Shown here: piece after piece, positions 46,626-57,100 of the stretch
Numbering within the stretch: the first letter of the stretch is position 1
Layout: every line of letters begins with the position of its first letter
Source of the DNA: Acanthosoma haemorrhoidale
Lineage: Eukaryota > Arthropoda > Insecta > Hemiptera > Acanthosomatidae
NCBI GenBank assembly: GCA_930367205.1
Contig: OV884015.1
Span: 37,005,288-37,069,287 of the forward strand
Direction of reading: 5' to 3'
DNA length: 64,000 bases
Made by a program: the position numbers and the translations under genes
The notes under the pieces: generated by a model
What the model saw: the letters and a program-made list of their open reading frames with translations, nothing else
What the model was told of the DNA's origin: nothing
The model's database searches: none

Positions 46626-49316
46626 TTATAGCAGGTCACGAGGCCACTGCCGTTTAAGTCTCCGAGGAGGATTATAGGGATGAGTGGTGCAGTGCAATGA
46701 CTGTGCTAGGGAATTAGGGTGGTTGGATAGGTTACCATGGAATTTAATGAACTTGTAAGGGATGAGTTCAAGAATATAGGGTATATTCAGATCATTGTGA
46801 AGGGTTTTGTTGCTGACGTAATAAGGGGCATTTACTATTGTTCTTAGGACTTTTGATTGAAAGGATTGGATGCGCTTGATGTTCGACTTTTTTGCTGTCC
46901 CCCATAGCTCTAATCCGTATGTCCAGATTGGCTTAAGTATAACCTTGTAGATAAGTAGTTTGTTTTCTATTGAGAGGTGGGATGTCCTTCGAAGTAGTCT
47001 GTACAGTTGTCCAAAGAGTCGGTTTAGTTCTTGTCTTTTTAGTCTCGTGTGTGGGTTCCATGTCAGTCTCTTGTCGAGATGGAAGCCTAAATACCGTACT
47101 GTCTCAGACACAGGGAGAGGAATTGAATTTAAAAAGACTGGCGGACAGGACTTGCGGCAGAGGGTAAAGGTTATGTGGGAACATTTTCCTTCGTTGACTT
47201 TGATTCGCCATTGGTGGCACCAATACTCGATCTCGTCAAGGTGTTTTTGAAGGTTTTGGGATGCTATATCAGGGTCTGGATGGGTTGACAGGACTGCAGT
47301 GTCGTCTGCGAATGTTGCCAAGAAGGTATTGGTAGTAGAGGGGACATCAGCAGTGTATAGATTATAGAGGATGGGACCCAGGACACTGCCCTGTGGAACT
47401 CCTGCTTTAATGGGATAGTAGTTAGAATATTCCAAACCACAGCGGACTTGGAAGAAACGGTTTGAAAGGTAGGATTGTAGGATTAGGAATAGGGTTTGCG
47501 GTAAATTTCCTTTGAGTTTGTAAAGCAAACCTGCGTGCCAGACCCTGTCAAAAGCTTGAGCTATGTCCAGAAAGGCAGCAGTGCAATACTGTTTGGTTTC
47601 AAGGGCTGAGGATATGTGATCAACAACGCGAAGGCCTTGTTGAGCTGTGGAATGTCGTTGGCGGAAACCAAACTGGTGAGTAGGGTAAAGGTTTTTGGAT
47701 TCAACGATTGGAAGTAGGCGTTTTAATAGGAGTTTTTCAAAAATTTTTGAGAGGATAGGGAGTAGACTAATTGGACGGTAAGATGAGGCGTCATTGGGTG
47801 GTTTGCCGGGTTTGGCGAATAGGACAATATTGGAATGTTTCCAGAGGAGAGGAAAGTGCGTCGTTCGGATAATGCAATTATATATATAGGTTAAGAAGAT
47901 TATGGCTTTAAGAGGAAGTTGTTGGAGGATTCGAGGAGTAAGGAGATCATATCCTGGAGATTTTCGGCAAGGTAATTTTTTCAGAAGATATTTAACCTCA
48001 GAGGGGTTAACGGCTTTTGGTGGTAGTGAGAGAGGGATAGGGGAAGTGAGAAAATCTTCGACAGTTGGACGGTGATTACTGTTTTGAGGGGTAAGATGAG
48101 GAGTGAAAGTACGGGAAAGATGCAGTGCAAATTCCTCCGATCTATCCCCATCCGAAGCCGCCCAGGACCCGTCATCACGACGGAGTGGGTGTGAAACAGG
48201 ATGATATTTTAGGATTTTCTTAGTTACATTCCACAGGGAGTTGTCCCTGGTAGACAGGGAGGAGAGATAGGAATTGAAAGAATCGGAACGGAAGGATGCC
48301 AATTGCCGCTTTACAAGCCTGCAGTACTGATTGTATAAGCGACGATCAGCAGGATGTCGGGATCTTTGCCACACTGTTCTGGAGTGGCATTTGGATTTGA
48401 TTAGGTCTTTGAGATACTGAGGTAAAGGATTTTGATTGTGAATTTTTAGGTGACGATGGGGTGACGATGCCTCCAAGGCCGACCTCTGGATCAGAGTAGT
48501 GAAGGAATGCACTGCATCATCTAGGTCTTGGGATGTTTTCAGTGGTACTTTGAGGTCTACAGAGTCTGTAAGAATCTGACGGAAGTGGTCCCAGTCAACT
48601 GGGCCCCTAATAAATGAAGGAGGAGGCAGTTTGTGAATTGGATTTAGGGAAATGGTTAATAATAAGGGACTATGGTCGGAGGAGAGGTCATCGAGGCGCT
48701 TGAGTGAATAGTTTAGTGTTCCTAAACTATTGTAGAAGAAAAAGTCAAGGAGATCTGGATTTCGGTTGGGGTCTGATGGCCAATAGGTAGCTGTGTCAGG
48801 AGAGATAGTGGAGCAATGTCTCCGTGTGAGTGCAGACAGCAAAGCACGTCCTCGTGTATTTGTGGATATTGAGCCCCAGTGCTGGTGCTTTGCGTTAAAG
48901 TCCCCACCCACAAGGAAACGATGCCCGATGGAGTCTAGAAAGGAGATGAATTGGGAATCGGAAATGGATTTATTGGGAGGGCAGTACACTGATGCTAGAG
49001 TAAGGGGAAAAGTGAGGGTGGTGATTGACACTGCAGTGGATTGTAGGAAATCATGTGCTACCAAAGGAACTATGTGATGGGATATGGTGTAATGGACAAT
49101 GACAGCGGTGCCTGCATGAGCTCTTCCATCTGGGTGATCAGTTCGATAAGTCTGGTACTGTCGAACGGTAAATGGTCGTTTACTTGTGAGTCTTGTTTCA
49201 GTAATAAGAGCTACATCGATGTTTTTGTCATGGAGTAATGCTGTCAGTTCGTTAGTGTGGGTGCGAACACCATTCGCATTCCAGAGGAGAATGGATAAGG
49301 AGTCGGAAGGATCCAC
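46626..49316 (-). CDS. LINE ORF2: APE endonuclease and reverse transcriptase
   Basis: A frame of 896 codons. The N-terminal AP-type endonuclease (about 1-220) nicks target DNA: WNANG, TE40TRL, VY111CPP, GGD139FNAKH, D191 and SSD214H215SPL are its catalytic blocks. The reverse transcriptase (about 490-760) primes cDNA from the nick: YRPISLLP, QFGFRQRHST, AAFLD584IAQAFD, AGVPQGSVLGP and the FAD671D672 active site, then an IWTYGLELWG block. Length and order fit the Jockey clade. It is intact. The first codon is GTG, directly after the ORF1 TAA and in the same frame. The translation contains no methionine at all, so no in-frame AUG can start it. Expression probably depends on readthrough or coupled re-initiation. 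Confidence 0.95.
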   Translation of the reverse strand: MDPSDSLSILLWNANGVRTHTNELTALLHDKNIDVALITETRLTSKRPFTVRQYQTYRTDHPDGRAHAGTAVIVHYTISHHIVPLVAHDFLQSTAVSITTLTFPLTLASVYCPPNKSISDSQFISFLDSIGHRFLVGGDFNAKHQHWGSISTNTRGRALLSALTRRHCSTISPDTATYWPSDPNRNPDLLDFFFYNSLGTLNYSLKRLDDLSSDHSPLLLTISLNPIHKLPPPSFIRGPVDWDHFRQILTDSVDLKVPLKTSQDLDDAVHSFTTLIQRSALEASSPHRHLKIHNQNPLPQYLKDLIKSKCHSRTVWQRSRHPADRRLYNQYCRLVKRQLASFRSDSFNSYLSSLSTRDNSLWNVTKKILKYHPVSHPLRRDDGSWAASDGDRSEEFALHLSRTFTPHLTPQNSNHRPTVEDFLTSPIPLSLPPKAVNPSEVKYLLKKLPCRKSPGYDLLTPRILQQLPLKAIIFLTYIYNCIIRTTHFPLLWKHSNIVLFAKPGKPPNDASSYRPISLLPILSKIFEKLLLKRLLPIVESKNLYPTHQFGFRQRHSTAQQGLRVVDHISSALETKQYCTAAFLDIAQAFDRVWHAGLLYKLKGNLPQTLFLILQSYLSNRFFQVRCGLEYSNYYPIKAGVPQGSVLGPILYNLYTADVPSTTNTFLATFADDTAVLSTHPDPDIASQNLQKHLDEIEYWCHQWRIKVNEGKCSHITFTLCRKSCPPVFLNSIPLPVSETVRYLGFHLDKRLTWNPHTRLKRQELNRLFGQLYRLLRRTSHLSIENKLLIYKVILKPIWTYGLELWGTAKKSNIKRIQSFQSKVLRTIVNAPYYVSNKTLHNDLNIPYILELIPYKFIKFHGNLSNHPNSLAQSLHCTTHPYNPPRRLKRQWPRDLL

Positions 49317-50672
49317 TTATGGATTTTGTTTAACGGGGATAAGGTAGGAGACAAGATTTGTAAGAAGGGAAATAAGAGGGGTAATTAGGGTTCTGAACTC
49401 TGTTAGGAATGAGGTTAAGAGGCTGGTGAGATCTGAAGAGCTTGAAGGTGGCGGGATATGCGAGATGTGTGGTTGAGGATGGGATTGAGTTTGCTGGTTG
49501 CTGAGATGAATGGAGTGCTGGGGAAGAAGAACTTGCGGAGGAGGAGTAGGCAATGCCTGTGACTGCTCTATGTTCCGAACTGCGTCAGCAAAAGATACTG
49601 AAGGCCTCAAACTTCTGGCGGGGGCGCTTCTTAGGCTACCTGTGGCTGGCGTTTCTTCTTCTGGGCGACGACGTTGTTCGCTTCTGGACTTTAGAATTCT
49701 ATAGGCCTCACAGCCTTTATAGTTTGCCGGGTGCCCTTGCTGACAGAGCACGCATACAGCAGGTGATTTTATGGGCTTCTTGCACAATTCGCTTTTGTGC
49801 TGCCCACTGCACTTTACACACCTGGGAGGGTGGTAGCAGTATGATTTGGTGTGCCCATATGCCTGACAATTATGGCATTGTACTATATCGCGTTTCGGGT
49901 AAGGCTTTTCGACCTGTACTCTTGTGTAATACAAGTGGGTGACCTCATAGATTTTTTCCACTCCAGGTGTTCGCTCTAGTTCCACAAAGAATAAGGGCAA
50001 TGGTATCTTGGTGCTTGCATTATTTTCTTTTCTTTCCTCACGGAGCACATTGGTAATTTGGCGAACCTTGTATCCTAGGCTTAATAGCTCCTTCTCTATC
50101 TCGTCCGCTATTGTAGTGGGATGCAGGTTTCTAATCACTACCCGCAGTGATCTTTCTTGCTTTAATTGGTATGTGTGAAAATCGGCCTTAGTTTCTTCTA
50201 AGTACTTAATTATTGTACGATATGTTTCGGGAGTGTCCGGCGATACTTTTGTGTCCCGGGACCGATTGAGGCTAGTGTATTTCCCTGTACCTACAATTTT
50301 ATTTAGTTGGGTACATAGTAATTTAAAATTACCAATGTTTCGTATGAATATTGCTGGTGGCTTGGGCTGTGTGGGTGTTTGTGTAGAGTCCATGTCCTCT
50401 ATTTCGATATTTGTCAACACCTCATAGCTATTGGGCGTGAAAAACGGAGACTCATGAGTGGTTGTTGCTGTTTTTTTCGATGTGCTAGGTAGTGATGGTA
50501 GTGATGGTAGTTCCTCCATAGAGCTGCTGGGAGCCGAAGAGTTTTCAGGTGCTATGTTTCGGTTAGATCGCCGCGGCTTACGTTTAACCGGCGACGGAGT
50601 GGGGGTAGGTCCCAACGACCTTGTACGTTTTTTTTTATTATCGGCTGACATTAGCTGCTGATAGAAACGCAT
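49317..50672 (-). CDS. LINE ORF1: Gag-like nucleic-acid-binding protein with CCHC knuckles
   Basis: A protein of 451 residues expected to coat the element RNA. It has a basic, Ser/Pro-rich N-terminus, an RRM-like/PRE_C2HC region (about 105-260, with IFIRNIG and LRVVIRNL), then three zinc knuckles at C266-C279 (CHNCQAYGHTKSYC), C285-C297 and C307-C321. A Ser/Pro/Gln-rich linker and a hydrophobic Leu/Ile-rich tail (about 415-445) follow. The first ATG is at 50672. The ATG at codon 8 (MSADNKKKRTRS) is equally plausible, since the basic stretch begins there. The last in-frame ATG is codon 94. The single TAA at 49317-49319 is followed at once, in frame, by ORF2. Confidence 0.93.
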   Translation of the reverse strand: MRFYQQLMSADNKKKRTRSLGPTPTPSPVKRKPRRSNRNIAPENSSAPSSSMEELPSLPSLPSTSKKTATTTHESPFFTPNSYEVLTNIEIEDMDSTQTPTQPKPPAIFIRNIGNFKLLCTQLNKIVGTGKYTSLNRSRDTKVSPDTPETYRTIIKYLEETKADFHTYQLKQERSLRVVIRNLHPTTIADEIEKELLSLGYKVRQITNVLREERKENNASTKIPLPLFFVELERTPGVEKIYEVTHLYYTRVQVEKPYPKRDIVQCHNCQAYGHTKSYCYHPPRCVKCSGQHKSELCKKPIKSPAVCVLCQQGHPANYKGCEAYRILKSRSEQRRRPEEETPATGSLRSAPARSLRPSVSFADAVRNIEQSQALPTPPPQVLLPQHSIHLSNQQTQSHPQPHISHIPPPSSSSDLTSLLTSFLTEFRTLITPLISLLTNLVSYLIPVKQNP

Positions 50673-51396
50673 GTTTCATTCACGAGTCACGGGTCTTGGC
50701 TCTGAGCCACCAGAACGTAGCAGCTCAGAGGTTATAATTGAGTGACGTTAGTGAACGATCCGATGGCGCTATGACAAATGCTTCTCAAAATGGCCGACTT
50801 GTCGATCCGATTTCACTTTTACTTTTGTTCTACACAAATGATAAGCGATTTACTTACGTCTTGAGGACTCCCTCGTGACCAGCTCACGTAAGTTGCCTGG
50901 TAGAACAATTTTTTGGTTGTACTGTGGCCTAAAAATGGTAGAATAGAGTATTCGAAGGACGAGCGATGTTGAGATGTGTTTCAGAAAGTAGCGCATGCGC
51001 AAAAACTTTTTACGGCTTTAATCGTAGAGCAAACATACAGACCAATAGACGAACACCTGGCTCAAATAAAGAGGCGATAGATGTTTTAAAATTGACTGAA
51101 TGTTGGTAGATCTGAGTAGAGGGGATATACATTTTTAGCTGTGGTACATGTCGGAAGTCCGATTAAGATCTCGTTTCAAAATAACCCGTTTATCTTCATC
51201 TTAGTCCTCAACATAATGAGGTGTTAGAGTCGGGTGGGCTAAGGTGGTATTGGATCGCCCAGCGTGCTCCACTCTTCATTTAGCCACCCACCTAACTGTT
51301 CACCAACACTTCATCAGGCCGAAGCCACACCTGCTCCAAGATGTGTATATAAGTCAAAATGACCTCAGTAAACTTGGTACTTGTTATTGACGAGTC
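50673..51396. other. LINE 5' UTR and flanking DNA
   Basis: The part next to ORF1 is probably the LINE 5' UTR with an internal pol II promoter, but its outer end cannot be fixed. The part at 51150-51390 is GC-richer (GCCACCCACCTAAC, GTGTATATAAGTC) and leads into the tandem array. No gene recognised. Confidence 0.4.
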
Positions 51397-52196
51397 CGAA
51401 GGGAGAGGCTGAACTTTTAAACAGGTAAGGGCCATTCTTCAGCCTGTCTCGCAAGTCACTCAAAATATTTGAAATCTTTTGTTTATTCAAACAATACACG
51501 GAAAGTGTTTCAAAAACGAGAATAAAATTGGCCACGTTTCTTTCACTTTTAAGTCAATATTCTTTCAGTTTTAAATATTTAACAAATTAAAATGGTTGAC
51601 AAAAAAAAAGTAGTAAGGATTTGAGGACCTTTTACGGCCCACACCCAGTCCACTTCTCACTTCCTAAGCCCATTATTATTTTTTTGTTACTATTCAAAAT
51701 AATGAGGCAACTGGTACATGCATACATAAACTAGAAATCATTATAACTTTGTTTGGCAACAACAACTACTCATACATTTGTATTTATTAACAAAGATAAA
51801 CAGATATTTTGTGTAGTATTTAAGCGATTCATGTCAGATGATTCCGGAATTGATTTTCGAAACGTTGGGCTCTTGTTGAGGTGGACATTTTCTTCAATAA
51901 GAAAAAAAAACGTTATTACCTTTCCTCCAAGGCGAGCTAGTAAAGAGTTATTTTTATGATTTTCTTTTATGACCGGTGAATCACAGTAGAATCACTAAAT
52001 GTCAAGATTATTATTTTCAGTTGTCGTATTAATCCCACTATTTATAATAATTATCATGTAACAAATCATTAGCTTTTCAAGCCTTACGATAGTTAAACGA
52101 TAATAGGCTGAGCCGTCACTCTCGCTGGTTTCGATGGCCTCTTCACTCATGCAGGGATAGCCCAAAGTTAGCACATCCGATATTTGGAAATTCCCA

Positions 52197-52207
52197 GATT
52201 CGAACCC
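52197..52207 (-). repeat. tRNA-type B box in the tandem unit (minus strand)
   Basis: GGTTCGAATCT matches the pol III B-box consensus and continues into TGGGAATTTCC. It recurs at 54918-54928 and 58936-58946. It is probably the 3' part of a tRNA-derived SINE. The break between short and long units lies 16 bp away. Confidence 0.35.
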
Positions 52208-52355
52208 CGCCATGTCACTGTATGTCAAAGGTTGTTGGGATTTGTTATGAAATTCCTTTTTTTTGGGCACCAGGCAGAGACATTAAAATAAATATATTAA
52301 ATAAAAAATTGTTGCAGTCATAAGAATAACTCACTGCGTATCCCTTCCTGTTAAA

Positions 52356-52366
52356 GGTTCGAGTCC
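52356..52366 (+). repeat. tRNA-type B box in the tandem unit (plus strand)
   Basis: GGTTCGAGTCC is an exact B-box match preceded by CCTGTTAAA and followed by TGCAATAGGC. It recurs at 56374-56384 and 60392-60402. It is probably a SINE head, since no complete cloverleaf can be drawn. Confidence 0.35.
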
Positions 52367-54121
52367 TGCAATAGGCAAACATTTCCTTGCCTTATCAAAA
52401 TATCAGCTGCTAATAGATCGAGTCTGGGTAAGCCAATCAAGGTGCACAGCCCAACCTAAACTGGCTTAGTAAAAAACCTGGTGGATGGAGGACGACACTT
52501 ACCCGTGAATAACATTCAGTCAAGTAAGTTATTATCTAAACCCTTTTCCTTTTTTCTCGACCCTCAACCTTTTTTTCTACCTAGCGGGCACCAAGGGCTA
52601 GATTAGTGCGACCCATCTTATTTAAAACAACATCTCGAACTCTAGGAGATGAAAACCACCAATTGTAGTTATAACTTATGTAATTTTAATTTATTATCCA
52701 AATTTCGATTAATAGTTAAGACGCAAAATTTTCATCAGTTAATTAGAAGGTTTTCCATTAAATGAATGTATTATATTTATTTAATTTCATTACCAACTAT
52801 GTATGTAAAATTCCTATGCATCATACACGAACATAAAGAAAATTAAAAACCCTATACACAATCCTTTCAGCAACTGGAAAGCCATTGCCTCCAAAAACAC
52901 ACAAATTGAAAAGTCGTTGAGTTTTCTCCTGAGAAACCGGTCACGTTTATTCACGGTAGGGAATGCATGGCAATAATCATTAGGAATTCATTAATATTGT
53001 TACTTTAACACGTACAATAAATGTGAATCGGATTTAACAAAACTTCGATTCCCACCTCCCTGGTCATCTTAATCCGCATCACAATGGGATACTCCCTACC
53101 CATCCCTGATATGCAACCTAGGGCGACTAGTAACATGTAGGCCTCGTGGCTTCCTCCAAACCAACTAGCATTTTGTTCATAGTGAGCTCTGCGGTGATTG
53201 CAAAAGTAATAAATTAACTGGCTATGGCTAATGAGCCTTTTTCCTCCAACAAACAAGTAACCTTAGGTTACTAAAGCTAAAGTTCTAACCAATTGTTAAA
53301 ATATGTATTGATTCCATGTAAATATATATTTATACTATTTTCAGTGCAAAACCTCTCCTATGCATTCAGTGACTATGCATCTTAATAAAAATGGCAGAAG
53401 CTGCCTTTCATCAAACAAGATGATGAGCATTATTGAACTTCACGGTATCAACTCAAAATATAAGCTGCGTCAAAGCAATAGGATCCGGTGAGAGATAAAA
53501 GATAGTTTTAGCTCTTCAACTAGATTGTCCGTGGCCAACCGACGGCAGATTATAGGGCTCTAGGATTAGTCTCAACTGTCACGATATCTCAGCAAACTAC
53601 TGCTCACTGGTAGTTTGTAACTATCAGGTGTACCTCGATCCATGCCTTATCACTCGCTACCATTCAGCTGATGATTCAGTGTGGAAAACTCATTTGTAGC
53701 CGTCCTAAAATCAGTTGATCGCTTATGAACTACATTTCAGAATATAAATAAACATAATTATTCTGCTTACTCCACCACTCTCTGTCATTTTCTCCTTCCG
53801 CCATATCCACCGAACATCATAACTCTCCAATATCAACACCCGAAAAACATCAAGGCTGTCTATTACCTTGGAGACCCAACTCTGAAGCTGTAATAATCCC
53901 TTTTAACTGCAAGCGTAGTGAACTCTTATAATGGATCTGGAAAACTGGGTGGTTGGAGTTTGATACCGACTCGTGATACCCCTTTGAAACCCGAAGAGCA
54001 TTTATTTGTTTATTTCCAACATTAAACTTTTTATTTTATTTTTCCTTACGTATGCATCCAGATGTTTGACTGGGAACATATTATTTTACCACTGTTATGT
54101 ATCTTTTATGTTACTTCGTAT

Positions 54122-57100
54122 GGGAGAGGCTGAACTTTTAAACAGGTAAGGGCCATTCTTCAGCCTGTCTCGCAAGTCACTCAAAATATTTGAAATCTTT
54201 TGTTTATTCAAACAATACACGGAAAGTGTTTCAAAAACGAGAATAAAATTGGCCACGTTTCTTTCACTTTTAAGTCAATATTCTTTCAGTTTTAAATATT
54301 TAACAAATTAAAATGGTTGACAAAAAAAAAGTAGTAAGGATTTGAGGACCTTTTACGGCCCACACCCAGTCCACTTCTCACTTCCTAAGCCCATTATTAT
54401 TTTTTTGTTACTATTCAAAATAATGAGGCAACTGGTACATGCATACATAAACTAGAAATCATTATAACTTTGTTTGGCAACAACAACTACTCATACATTT
54501 GTATTTATTAACAAAGATAAACAGATATTTTGTGTAGTATTTAAGCGATTCATGTCAGATGATTCCGGAATTGATTTTCGAAACGTTGGGCTCTTGTTGA
54601 GGTGGACATTTTCTTCAATAAGAAAAAAAAACGTTATTACCTTTCCTCCAAGGCGAGCTAGTAAAGAGTTATTTTTATGATTTTCTTTTATGACCGGTGA
54701 ATCACAGTAGAATCACTAAATGTCAAGATTATTATTTTCAGTTGTCGTATTAATCCCACTATTTATAATAATTATCATGTAACAAATCATTAGCTTTTCA
54801 AGCCTTACGATAGTTAAACGATAATAGGCTGAGCCGTCACTCTCGCTGGTTTCGATGGCCTCTTCACTCATGCAGGGATAGCCCAAAGTTAGCACATCCG
54901 ATATTTGGAAATTCCCAGATTCGAACCCCGCCATGTCACTGTATATTTTCTTGGGCTATTAATTATTAGGAATTTCAAGAAAAAGAAAAATATTATTAAA
55001 GTATTTGAAGGACAAAAGAGCAAAGGATCATCTGCCATGTTGGAGATAAGCTAAATGTTTGGTAGCTGCTTTAGACAATTTGGTCGATTTCCCGAGAATC
55101 GAGCCATTTTCAGAGTTTCACAGCACCGGACTATCACTATGGAGTCTTCGTACCTAGACTTTTGTTTCTAGATGAAAGCTACCACTGGGAGTCCACTCAA
55201 AGCCTGTCGACGTGACCTCGCCATATTTGATCCGGTCTGACGCACATGGGCTTAAACTAGCGCTGGGAGAATAGACGACAAATTACGCAATTAGCTTTGG
55301 GTGCTAAAGGCCACCGGGACTGTACTCGTGGGGTTCAAGGGTCAAAGTGTGGCCAATTAACTGAGATATCATCTCCACGGAGCTGCGCTGGCTGCGGATG
55401 GTCGGCCGGTCTGCTTGCTCTTCGTGGCCTCGGCTATGTGAAGTCTGGCTAAGAGTTCCTCCACTGGCTTGCCAAGAACTGACATTAATTACAACAATCG
55501 CATGGGTTCCACAAGTTGGCTCAAGAAGATAAATAAATCCAAATAATTATCTTTTGACTGCTTCTACTCCGTTCAAACATTCATTTTAACTATTCAAAAG
55601 GTTCTTTCATACGATGTAGCAATTAGTGTAACTGTGAAATGAAAGTACTGGATTTTAATCCCCAGATGGAAAGTGAATTCATTTCATTCCCATAAATAGA
55701 AGTGGGTTGCAACCAAAACATTAGGTCCTAAACGCAAGCCTAAGTAATTGAAATAACAAATGATTCAAAATATGATTTAAACATGAAACATCAAGGTTAG
55801 GAGTCCCTGTTCAGAGTCATAAAGGAATCCAGAAATTTGATATTTTTTAGGAAATTTGACGCTGATCAACAATATATCTCCTCCTCATCCTCAAAAATTT
55901 AAAGGAAGCCTTGATTCAATTAAAGGAAGGTTGGATATAGTTCAATGATTGATAGCAGACTTGGAATTATTTGTATGTTCAACGTATTTAGACAATCGCT
56001 GCTGTGGAAGATAGGGAGAGTCTGAGAAGTTCAGCAACGTCTAATAAGGCCTTTATTGTGAATTAGATGACATCGGATCTTCATCAAGAAACATAGCTAA
56101 GAAATGGCAAAGTTTCCAATGTAAACACGTCAAAAATCAAGGATTTTTTTCTGTTGGACGGTTTTTTGAATCTTGATGCAGAATTTCGTTTCAAGATTAT
56201 TACTATGGCGTCAATCTCTGTTTAACTGTACTTTAATAACTGTCAAAGGTTGTTGGGATTTGTTATGAAATTCCTTTTTTTTGGGCACCAGGCAGAGACA
56301 TTAAAATAAATATATTAAATAAAAAATTGTTGCAGTCATAAGAATAACTCACTGCGTATCCCTTCCTGTTAAAGGTTCGAGTCCTGCAATAGGCAAACAT
56401 TTCCTTGCCTTATCAAAATATCAGCTGCTAATAGATCGAGTCTGGGTAAGCCAATCAAGGTGCACAGCCCAACCTAAACTGGCTTAGTAAAAAACCTGGT
56501 GGATGGAGGACGACACTTACCCGTGAATAACATTCAGTCAAGTAAGTTATTATCTAAACCCTTTTCCTTTTTTCTCGACCCTCAACCTTTTTTTCTACCT
56601 AGCGGGCACCAAGGGCTAGATTAGTGCGACCCATCTTATTTAAAACAACATCTCGAACTCTAGGAGATGAAAACCACCAATTGTAGTTATAACTTATGTA
56701 ATTTTAATTTATTATCCAAATTTCGATTAATAGTTAAGACGCAAAATTTTCATCAGTTAATTAGAAGGTTTTCCATTAAATGAATGTATTATATTTATTT
56801 AATTTCATTACCAACTATGTATGTAAAATTCCTATGCATCATACACGAACATAAAGAAAATTAAAAACCCTATACACAATCCTTTCAGCAACTGGAAAGC
56901 CATTGCCTCCAAAAACACACAAATTGAAAAGTCGTTGAGTTTTCTCCTGAGAAACCGGTCACGTTTATTCACGGTAGGGAATGCATGGCAATAATCATTA
57001 GGAATTCATTAATATTGTTACTTTAACACGTACAATAAATGTGAATCGGATTTAACAAAACTTCGATTCCCACCTCCCTGGTCATCTTAATCCGCATCAC

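Larger units (their letters stand above)
46293..50800 (-). mobile_element. Full-length Jockey-clade non-LTR retrotransposon (LINE)
   Basis: The minus strand holds a 5' UTR, ORF1 with CCHC knuckles, ORF2 with APE-type endonuclease and reverse transcriptase, and a 3' UTR. The 3' UTR ends in a small GCCTAATAAAAGGC hairpin, TTTTATCTTAATAAA and a short TTGTTG tail. Both ORFs are free of internal breaks. The 3' end is fixed by comparison with at least five other copies in the window. The 5' boundary is uncertain (somewhere between 50673 and about 51100), and I could not find a target-site duplication. Its base composition is clearly GC-richer than the flanks. It would lie in antisense to nothing known, and in sense with the presumed odd-skipped intron. 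Confidence 0.92.
51401..54121 (+). repeat. Tandem repeat unit 1 (2721 bp, short form)
   Basis: Begins at GGGAGAGGCTGAAC and ends at ACTTCGTAT. It matches units 2 and 3 at every position I compared, except that it lacks the 1297-bp segment they carry after CACTGTA (52223/52224). It contains two B-box-like tRNA-derived patches (52197-52207 on the minus strand and 52356-52366 on the plus strand). Its short open frames (51753-51959 plus, 51995-52270 minus, 53005-53256 minus) are not convincing as genes. Confidence 0.95.

Noticed and set aside
46960..50661. Several plus-strand and alternative-frame open frames across the LINE (for example near 48793-49077 and 49553-49942)
   Set aside because: They are shadows of ORF1 and ORF2, which carry all recognisable domains on the minus strand.
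51346..51370. TATATAAG plus TCAGTA as a core promoter entering the tandem array
   Set aside because: The spacing from TATA to the initiator-like site is about 21 bp, shorter than the usual 28-31, and no coding sequence follows.
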